This document shows positions 1-5,116 of a stretch of DNA of 7,991 nt, in pieces. A program made the translations under genes and the position numbers. The DNA lies in NCBI GenBank assembly GCA_937899935.1, contig CALCOW010000483.1:1-7991 (forward strand), in the 5' to 3' direction. The DNA comes from an uncultured Phycisphaerae bacterium (GTDB lineage: Bacteria; Planctomycetota; Phycisphaerae; Phycisphaerales; SM1A02). A model generated the notes under the pieces. The model was not told the origin of the DNA and searched no databases. It saw nothing but the letters and a program-made list of their open reading frames with translations. Position 1 is the stretch's first letter. Each line of letters begins with the position of its first letter.

Positions 1-1941
1 CATCGATGGATCAATCGCGCTCTCGAGACTGACTCGTTCATCTTCGGTCAAATCAGCCCGCGCCTCTCTTTCAATCACATCCAGGAATCCATCAAAACTC
101 CTCCCGCCATAGTAAGCGCGGGCTTTTGAAAGCCATTCGAAATAGAGCACACGCTGCTCTTCCGCCCAGCCTTGGTGTACGCGGCGTAACATAGTTGCTG
201 CATGAATCTGGTCCTCTTGCGACACTGACCGATCAAGCAATCGCAGCAGCTGTCCAACCACTTTTTCATCTTCAAGTGTGACACCAATGTCCAGGGCTAA
301 GAACACGACCCGTGTGTCGCTGCTTTCGTATGAATCATCAATCATTGACAAAATCAATTTTCGATTACGGTCAGATTCGACTGGCCAGCGACTCAGTAAG
401 ACCTGAAGAGTACGGTAGAGACCCATTCGCTGATGCGTGGTAAGTTGCCCATTCGAAAGCTGAGCCAATTGGGAAAGCACGATTTCAAGATCTCGCTGAT
501 GCTCACCGATGCGCACCAGTGCGAGTAGCGAAGAGAGGCGACGATCAATAGACACATCGTCATTCATTTTGGCAACCCATAAGGTCGGATCCAGTCGCTC
601 GAGCGCTACCCGAGCTGCATAGCGAACAGCGCGATCAGAATGATCCAATGATGCCCAGATAAAATCCAATTGGTCAGGATCAGCCTGACGATGGAGCTGC
701 TCCAATTGGCGACGCTGAACCGTGGCTGAAAGATCGGTATCGGCCAATAGCTCAACCTCTCCAATATCTGAATCACCTGTGTAGGAAACACGATAAAGAT
801 CGCTACGCGTGCCACGTCCTCCAGTGACAAGGTACAAGGCTCCATCGGGCCCCACGGCCATGTCGGTCACATTCAGGGGCCTTCCCGTCATAAAGGTTCG
901 CCACGTACCGGCATAAGTAGCGCCGTGTTGGATCATCTCCACAGCCAAGATACGGCCGTATGCCCAATCACCAACAAAGAGCGCTGATCGCCACGGCTCA
1001 GGAAAGTTTGTTTCGTACCCAAAGGCAATTCCAGTTGGAGAGGAAACGTCTGTTTCGACCACCGGCGGAACCACATCCAACGCGTCCTCGGGCCACTTTG
1101 CACTCCCCGATCGCCATCCATACTCGCCACCCGAAACAACATGCAAGATTCGTGGCGCTCGATACCAAGGCGTGCCCGAATCCCACTCCATGTCCGCGTC
1201 ATAGGTAAACAGATCACCCTTATCATTAAAAGCAATATCGTAAGGGTTGCGCATACCACCGGCCATCATCTCTACCTGCTGACCATCGCTTGAAATTCTA
1301 TAGATCACACCAGCTGGCTCCTTGATGCCTACCGCATGGCCTCCAGGGTCTGGAATCTGATCAAGCATGTCGTGTTGGTAATTTCGATAGGCCGAAGTGT
1401 CTAGCAAGTCGCCAGGTGCACCGGTGTAATTTCCATTCACCGCCCAGATCCAACCCTCAGGACCAAGAACAAGACCATGGGGACCATGTTCAGAGTTGTT
1501 ACCCCAACGCACCATTCTTGTTGCGGCATCGTAGTAGTCGTCCTGATCCGTATCTACTAAACGCCAAAGTCCGCCATTATTGTCTGGCATCTGTGCCACA
1601 TTCAGCCAAAGCACGCCGTCAATATCTAAGAGCCCTTGAGCGCCAGAGAACGGCATTGAAAGTGGCTCTATGCTGATTGCACTCGCCTTGTTTTTGGACA
1701 GCGTGCCGCGCATGAGGGGCCCATTTTGGGCGGACAGTAACAGTCTTCCCTTATGGTCAAAGGTCAAACAAGCCCAGGATCCTTGCTCAGGCTCAGCTCT
1801 GGCAAGATGCTCAGCCACAAAACCAGGTGGTAGCCGGAGATCCACGAGGCCTCGATTTTGGTCAGCCCAACTCAAGCCATCACTGATCAAAAACACCACT
1901 AGGACGGTGCAAGACACGACCATCTGGTGAATTCCCAACAT
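1..1941 (-). CDS. Secreted Pirellula/Verrucomicrobium-type dehydrogenase-like beta-propeller protein, C-terminus cut by window edge
   Basis: The minus-strand frame is open for 647 codons from ATG at 1941 to base 1 with no stop, so the gene continues outside the window. Residues 1-27 look like a Sec signal peptide (hydrophobic VVSCTVLVVFLIS, then a likely cut after SWA). Residues 30-390 resemble the six-bladed propeller of soluble glucose/sorbosone dehydrogenases in its planctomycete form (TIGR02604/DUF7133 type). Signature stretches are EHGPHGLVLGPEGW at 151-164, GGMRNPYDIAFNDKGDLF at 228-245, GGEYGWRSG at 271-279 and NVTDMAVGPDGALYLVTGG at 357-375. Residues 405-600 are helical with HEAT-like repeats (for example HSDRAVRYAARVALERL, 434-450). 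YYGGRSFDGFLDVIEREA at 610-627 resembles the segment that, in this family, precedes a C-terminal cytochrome c domain. No CxxCH is visible yet. The likely role is periplasmic oxidation of a sugar or alcohol with electron transfer to haem, but substrate and catalysis are unproven in this family. ATG at 1923 is an alternative start; 1941 gives a better signal peptide. Confidence 0.85.
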   Translation of the reverse strand, partial: MLGIHQMVVSCTVLVVFLISDGLSWADQNRGLVDLRLPPGFVAEHLARAEPEQGSWACLTFDHKGRLLLSAQNGPLMRGTLSKNKASAISIEPLSMPFSGAQGLLDIDGVLWLNVAQMPDNNGGLWRLVDTDQDDYYDAATRMVRWGNNSEHGPHGLVLGPEGWIWAVNGNYTGAPGDLLDTSAYRNYQHDMLDQIPDPGGHAVGIKEPAGVIYRISSDGQQVEMMAGGMRNPYDIAFNDKGDLFTYDADMEWDSGTPWYRAPRILHVVSGGEYGWRSGSAKWPEDALDVVPPVVETDVSSPTGIAFGYETNFPEPWRSALFVGDWAYGRILAVEMIQHGATYAGTWRTFMTGRPLNVTDMAVGPDGALYLVTGGRGTRSDLYRVSYTGDSDIGEVELLADTDLSATVQRRQLEQLHRQADPDQLDFIWASLDHSDRAVRYAARVALERLDPTLWVAKMNDDVSIDRRLSSLLALVRIGEHQRDLEIVLSQLAQLSNGQLTTHQRMGLYRTLQVLLSRWPVESDRNRKLILSMIDDSYESSDTRVVFLALDIGVTLEDEKVVGQLLRLLDRSVSQEDQIHAATMLRRVHQGWAEEQRVLYFEWLSKARAYYGGRSFDGFLDVIEREARADLTEDERVSLESAIDPSM

Positions 1942-2018
1942 GCGTGAATTACCTATGTCAGAATACCTCAATCTAAGCGGGGCTACGATGGACAGATATT
2001 TCAGGGCTTCGAGATTCT

Positions 2019-2048
2019 AATCTAACTTACCAGGACATTTTTTGTCCC
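2019..2048 (-). promoter_or_regulatory. Candidate promoter for the minus-strand propeller gene
   Basis: Read on the minus strand, GGGACA (complement of 2043-2048) and TAGATT (complement of 2019-2024) are separated by 18 bases. Each matches the sigma-70 consensus at 4 of 6 positions. This would leave a leader of about 70 bases before ATG 1941. The match is modest and planctomycete promoters are not well defined, so this is only a candidate. Confidence 0.25.
2033..2047. other. Small hairpin in the divergent intergenic region
   Basis: GGACA at 2033-2037 and TGTCC at 2043-2047 are perfect inverted arms around a TTTTT loop. It lies between two divergently transcribed genes and overlaps the candidate minus-strand -35 element, so it could be an operator half-site pair. 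A five-base stem is also expected often by chance. Confidence 0.25.
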
Positions 2049-2071
2049 ATCTCTACAGTCTGGAATCAACT

Positions 2072-2077
2072 TAAAAT
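2072..2077 (+). promoter_or_regulatory. Candidate -10 element upstream of the deiodinase-like gene
   Basis: TAAAAT matches the TATAAT consensus at 5 of 6 positions and lies 42 bases before the chosen ATG at 2120. No convincing -35 hexamer stands 16-18 bases upstream (ATCTCT at 17), so the call rests on the -10 alone. Confidence 0.3.
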
Positions 2078-2106
2078 AGGACTCAACACCTTCTAGCAGT
2101 GCCACG

Positions 2107-2112
2107 AAAAGG
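2107..2112 (+). promoter_or_regulatory. Ribosome binding site that favours the ATG at 2120
   Basis: AAAAGG ends seven bases before ATG 2120. The frame is also open from a GTG at 2099, but that start has no clear Shine-Dalgarno sequence and would add seven polar, basic residues in front of the signal peptide. The ATG gives a standard Sec signal starting MNNCKQ followed by a hydrophobic core. Confidence 0.55.
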
Positions 2113-2119
2113 TCATTCA

Positions 2120-3655
2120 ATGAACAATTGCAAACAAGTCGTTTTGTTTTCTGCCGCTGTCTTGCTGGTTTTTTTACAACTGCAAGTACAGGCACAGAGT
2201 GATGAGATTAATCCCCAAAGCCTTCACATCAACGACTCGCAAACGACTGATGAACCTGACATCGTCACACCCAGCCAGGCTGCCCCGGTTGATCAGGGTG
2301 GTGAACAACCGAGACGAGAGCAGAGATCGCGAAGAAACCAAGGGCAAGATCCGCTTGCAGGGCGGATCAGTACTGGATCAAAGATTGCCGACTTTGATGA
2401 TCTTGTCGTCTACCAACCAGATGGATCCCCCACCACTCTTGCAAAACTGATTCCGAAGGATGGCCGGCTTGTTTTGGTCACTGGGTGTTTAACGTGTCCA
2501 AAGTTCCTTATCAGCCATCGTGATATTGAAGCTATCGCGCACGATTATCAGAGTACCGGACATCCAGTTTCCTTTGTCTACCTTTACAAATCACTGGCGC
2601 ATCCAGAGAACGATAGATGGATACAACCCTTTACAATTCAAGAGCGCCTTTCCCAAGTCAATGCAGCCCAGAAACAGCTAAAAAACAAGATCCCCTTTGT
2701 TGCAGACTCGCTGGACAATCGTGTCTCAACCGTACTCGGCGGGTCACCGAACGCGGCTTATGTATTGCAGAATGACGGGACGATTGATTATGTCTCGGGT
2801 TGGGCTGATGGGCCAAAATTAAGAGCTGCTCTTCGTGATCTCGTCGGTCCGACTGAAACAATCTCAACGCCTGAGGCTATAGGTGTACCACCCTTTAGCC
2901 GTCCATATCGAAATACAGGCACGGTGGTTCCGCGTATCCAAGTGCCTGGAACAATGATCGCCCTGAAAACGGAACCTCAAAAGAGCGAGGAAGAGTTCTA
3001 TGTGAAACTTCGTGCTGAAGTCGATCCGTCAGTACTCCAGGGTCAGGATGGAAAAATGTACCTTGGCTTCCATCTTGATCCCGTTCACGGTGTGCACTGG
3101 AATAACCTGGTAGATCCAGTCAAGTTCACGCTGAAGGCCCCGGAGGGCATTGAGATTACACCTCTCAATGGTGCTGGTCCAAAAGTCGAACCTGCAACGG
3201 ACTCTGATCCACGGGAGTTTTTACTCGATGTAACGGACTGGCCCATAGGAACACCCATTGTTTTTGACATCAATTACTACGCATGCTCTGAGAAAGAAGG
3301 CTGGTGCAAGCCAGTCTCTCAAAGCTATCGGGTGACCCTTGAACGCGATCGAGCCGGAGGAATGGCGCAGGGACGGTGGAATCGAGGCGGCGGACAGGGC
3401 CAACGCGGCGGACGGGGTGGCGAACGTGGCATGGGACGCGGTCAAGGTGGCGGTCAAGATGCGGCGCAGATGATCTCGCGTATGGACCGTGATGGCGATG
3501 GCAAAATCGCACTCGATGAAGCACCTGAACGCATGCAACAGCGATTCAAAATGTTCGATGCCAACGGTGACAGCTACCTCGATGCCGCTGAGTTCCAAAC
3601 CATGATTGACCGACGACGTCAGCGAGAAGAAGGCGGTAGTCGACCGCCAAGATAA
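2120..3655 (+). CDS. Exported deiodinase-like thioredoxin-fold protein with DsbD-alpha-like domain and two EF-hands
   Basis: This 511-residue protein begins with a Sec signal peptide (1-26, cut near VQAQ) and a polar spacer to about 80. Residues 85-242 look like a thioredoxin fold of the iodothyronine deiodinase type (PF00837). GCLTCPKF at 122-129 lines up with the deiodinase GSCTUPPF, with Cys126 at the selenocysteine position and Cys123 completing a CxxC. AHPENDRW at 160-167 matches the deiodinase AHPSDGW-like motif, followed by a conserved-looking QERL and VADSLDN. Residues 275-407 resemble the DsbD N-terminal (alpha) domain, with YYACSEKEGWCKP at 387-398 and Cys389/Cys396 as candidate redox cysteines. 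An Arg/Gly-rich linker (about 411-447) leads to two canonical EF-hand loops at 456-467 and 480-491. The inferred role is periplasmic thiol-disulfide chemistry modulated by or anchored through calcium. Actual deiodination is not implied, because many bacterial relatives are of unknown function. The gene appears monocistronic. Confidence 0.85.
   Translation: MNNCKQVVLFSAAVLLVFLQLQVQAQSDEINPQSLHINDSQTTDEPDIVTPSQAAPVDQGGEQPRREQRSRRNQGQDPLAGRISTGSKIADFDDLVVYQPDGSPTTLAKLIPKDGRLVLVTGCLTCPKFLISHRDIEAIAHDYQSTGHPVSFVYLYKSLAHPENDRWIQPFTIQERLSQVNAAQKQLKNKIPFVADSLDNRVSTVLGGSPNAAYVLQNDGTIDYVSGWADGPKLRAALRDLVGPTETISTPEAIGVPPFSRPYRNTGTVVPRIQVPGTMIALKTEPQKSEEEFYVKLRAEVDPSVLQGQDGKMYLGFHLDPVHGVHWNNLVDPVKFTLKAPEGIEITPLNGAGPKVEPATDSDPREFLLDVTDWPIGTPIVFDINYYACSEKEGWCKPVSQSYRVTLERDRAGGMAQGRWNRGGGQGQRGGRGGERGMGRGQGGGQDAAQMISRMDRDGDGKIALDEAPERMQQRFKMFDANGDSYLDAAEFQTMIDRRRQREEGGSRPPR
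3632..3648 (+). other. Hairpin overlapping the 3' end of the deiodinase-like gene
   Basis: GGCGGT (3632-3637) and ACCGCC (3643-3648) are perfect six-base arms around AGTCG, just before the TAA at 3653-3655. There is no T-run after it, so it is not a standard intrinsic terminator. It may simply reflect the Gly-Ser-Arg-Pro-Pro codons. Confidence 0.25.
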
Positions 3656-3878
3656 CGCGGCCAGATCACTTAAGTCGATGAGCGCCAGGTTCCGCCCGGC
3701 GAATCTACACCAGCACGGTGAGCAAATAGGCTTCGCCTGTCGAGGGTCTTTGCATCCGCAGGAAGCGGGCCGAGGCATTAGCGCTTCTTCGTGCAGTGAC
3801 GTTGGGAAGGCGGCCTATACTCAGGCGACTGACCTCTCTCCACTCATTGCCCCCCAGATCTTGTAAGGAGATCAACTC
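3656..3878 (+). promoter_or_regulatory. Intergenic leader before the PDZ gene, with a possible -10 element
   Basis: No gene is supported in this 223-base gap. TATACT at 3816-3821 matches TATAAT at 5 of 6 positions and would give a leader of about 50 bases; no good -35 hexamer is present at the usual spacing. An inverted repeat (GAAGCG at 3762-3767 with CGCTTC at 3782-3787) could form a 14-base-loop hairpin, but no T-run follows it. A TTG-initiated open frame crosses the gap from 3606 to 3866, but its residue composition is not protein-like and it ends inside the next ribosome binding site. Confidence 0.3.
3865..3870 (+). promoter_or_regulatory. Strong ribosome binding site for the PDZ gene
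   Basis: AAGGAG is a full Shine-Dalgarno core, eight bases before ATG 3879. It is the strongest ribosome binding site in the window and fixes the start of the PDZ gene. Confidence 0.75.
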
Positions 3879-4814
3879 ATGAATCCAGTTTATGCTCTTT
3901 GCATATCTATTGCTCTATGGACAATAGGCGCCTTTACCAGCCAAACCTTGGCGCAGGAAAACAGCGATCGAGACAGTCAATCTTCATCTCACTTTGTTCA
4001 AGAGATACAACAATCATCCTCATTTGATGATGGATCTGGGTCACGAACCACAACGACAGGAAACAATGTCTCTATCAAGATTAACCCGGATGGCTCAGTC
4101 ACTGCTCATTTGAACGGCAAAGAGGTTCCCGCGAGTCGCATCAGACGTGATCACCAAGGCAACATCATCATCCTGGACGAGCAAGGACAACCCATCCCCC
4201 AGATTGGAACCTTCAACATCAACCAACCGGCGATGCAAAAACCCATGCCAGCGATGATTGGTCATCAACAAACGCTTCCAAAGCACGGCACTTTAGGGAT
4301 CCAGACCACAACAGTAGATCCTATTGTGGCCTACCACCTTCAGATCGATCCGACAAAGGCCGTCATGATCAATCATGCGGTGAAGGGTGCCGCAGCAGAG
4401 CAAGCTGGTCTTCGAAAGTACGATCTCATTCTCATTACCGCCATCAATGGGATGCCTGCAAACAGCGATCAACTCCAATCGGTGCTTCGGCAAACCAAGC
4501 CTGGTGACAAGGTCGTATTGAGTGTGGTCCGAGCGGGAACGCTGCAGCATATTGAGATTCCGGTCAGCGCTTATACCCCTGAGATTCTCAATGAGATGAT
4601 GCCGGCCGCTGGATCATGGCGCTTGCCTCAAGTCACGACAAGTAGCATGCCTCCGCAAACTCGAATGGAAGATCACATGCGGCAAATGCAAGAGCAGATG
4701 CAGCAACAAATGTTAGAACTCAATCGCGAATTCCAACAGATGCAAGAGCAGATGCAGCAGCAGTTCAATCAGAACAGTGGTGCTCAAGACGATGGCCAGG
4801 GCCGAGCAATCTGA
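3879..4814 (+). CDS. Exported PDZ-domain protein with Gln/Met-rich coiled-coil tail
   Basis: The 311-residue product starts with a Sec signal peptide (1-25, hydrophobic YALCISIALWTIGAF, cut near TLAQ). Residues 30-62 are Ser/Thr/Gln-rich. Residues 63-105 form a small beta-rich section (VSIKINPDGSVTAHLNGKEV and an NIIILDEQGQPI strand pair). Residues 134-230 are a PDZ domain of the DegP/HtrA type: GTLGIQ for the ligand-binding loop strand, AAAEQAGLRKYDLILITAINGMP at 171-193, and KPGDKVVLSVVRAG at 207-220. Residues 262-297 are predicted coiled coil, with MQEQMQQQ occurring twice. No trypsin-like serine protease domain or other catalytic residues are present, so it most likely binds peptides or acts as a scaffold in the periplasm. 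The start is set by a strong AAGGAG at 3865-3870. It reads as a single transcription unit; its partner cannot be deduced here. Confidence 0.85.
   Translation: MNPVYALCISIALWTIGAFTSQTLAQENSDRDSQSSSHFVQEIQQSSSFDDGSGSRTTTTGNNVSIKINPDGSVTAHLNGKEVPASRIRRDHQGNIIILDEQGQPIPQIGTFNINQPAMQKPMPAMIGHQQTLPKHGTLGIQTTTVDPIVAYHLQIDPTKAVMINHAVKGAAAEQAGLRKYDLILITAINGMPANSDQLQSVLRQTKPGDKVVLSVVRAGTLQHIEIPVSAYTPEILNEMMPAAGSWRLPQVTTSSMPPQTRMEDHMRQMQEQMQQQMLELNREFQQMQEQMQQQFNQNSGAQDDGQGRAI
4686..4759 (+). repeat. Short direct repeat within the PDZ gene
   Basis: An identical 20-base unit occurs at 4686-4705 and 4740-4759, 54 bases (18 codons) apart and in frame. Both copies encode MQEQMQQ in the coiled-coil tail. 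The repeat probably arose by local duplication or by strong codon and residue constraint in the Gln/Met-rich helix. Confidence 0.8.
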
Positions 4815-4931
4815 CACACGAATCTTTTAATGTCGTTTGGATGCCCACCAATACCTCGCCAGGGCGAAGTGTCTAGGCAGCCAGTCAGCTCCATTAGACT
4901 CGCTCTGATGTGGAGTTCATCCAGCCTTAAT

Positions 4932-5006
4932 GGCCCCATCGTCTAGTCTGGTCTAGGACGCCAGGTTCTCATCCTGGAAACACGAGTTCGAATCTCGTTG
5001 GGGCCG
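4932..5006 (+). tRNA. tRNA-Glu (anticodon CTC)
   Basis: A complete cloverleaf can be drawn by hand. The acceptor stem is GGCCCCA (4932-4938) with TGGGGCC (4999-5005), followed by discriminator G at 5006. The D arm GTCT/GGAC encloses a loop containing AGTCTGG. The anticodon stem is CCAGG/CCTGG (4961-4965 and 4973-4977) with loop TTCTCAT, which places anticodon CTC at 4968-4970 and reads GAG. The variable loop is four bases (AAAC), as in other bacterial glutamate tRNAs. The T stem is ACGAG/CTCGT around TTCGAAT. The 3' CCA is not encoded (CTC follows the discriminator), so a CCA-adding enzyme is needed. The CGTCTAG and AGGAC segments of the D arm also match the E. coli tRNA-Glu pattern. No good promoter is visible in 4815-4931. 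Confidence 0.95.
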
Positions 5007-5009
5007 CTC

Positions 5010-5040
5010 AACGGCTGCCGCTTTTCGGCAGCCGTTTTTT
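5010..5040 (+). terminator. Intrinsic (Rho-independent) terminator after tRNA-Glu
   Basis: ACGGCTGCCG (5011-5020) and CGGCAGCCGT (5026-5035) form a perfect ten-base GC-rich stem with loop CTTTT, extended by an A-T pair at 5010/5036. Six consecutive T residues follow (5035-5040). It starts four bases after the tRNA, so it almost certainly ends the tRNA transcript and insulates the phosphatase gene. Confidence 0.93.
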
Positions 5041-5116
5041 GTGCCCCGAAAGCCGAGAGAAAGAAAATCTCATACAAGTATTGACGGAAGACAGCTGACA
5101 ACCGACGCTCTACTAA
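5041..5116 (+). promoter_or_regulatory. Leader of the phosphatase gene with an orphan -35-like TTGACG
   Basis: TTGACG at 5081-5086 matches the -35 consensus at 5 of 6 positions, but no -10 hexamer stands 16-18 bases downstream (GACGCT at 17). No Shine-Dalgarno sequence is seen within 15 bases of ATG 5117; the nearest purine run, GGAAG, is about 26 bases away. Because a terminator lies directly upstream, some promoter must exist within this stretch or overlap it. Confidence 0.25.

Noticed and set aside
2099..2119. GTG start 21 bases upstream of the chosen start of the deiodinase-like gene
   Set aside because: It has no ribosome binding site and adds basic, polar residues before a normal signal peptide, whereas ATG 2120 is preceded by AAAAGG at seven bases.
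2483..2500. Selenocysteine incorporation in the deiodinase-like domain
   Set aside because: The codon at the selenocysteine position is TGT (Cys), not TGA, and no in-frame TGA or SECIS-like context is needed to read the gene.
3221..3778. A 185-codon open frame on the minus strand over the 3' half of the deiodinase-like gene
   Set aside because: It lies opposite a well-supported coding frame with clear EF-hand and DsbD-like motifs. GC-rich Arg/Gly codons readily leave the opposite strand open. No domain or ribosome binding site was seen.
3606..3866. TTG-initiated 86-codon open frame between the deiodinase-like and PDZ genes
   Set aside because: It starts inside the upstream gene, ends in the ribosome binding site of the next gene, lacks a Shine-Dalgarno sequence, and its residues show no recognisable domain or hydrophobic core.
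4856..4867. Inverted repeat TCGCC/GGCGA downstream of the PDZ gene as a terminator
   Set aside because: The arms are five bases with a two-base loop and no T-run follows, so it does not fit an intrinsic terminator.
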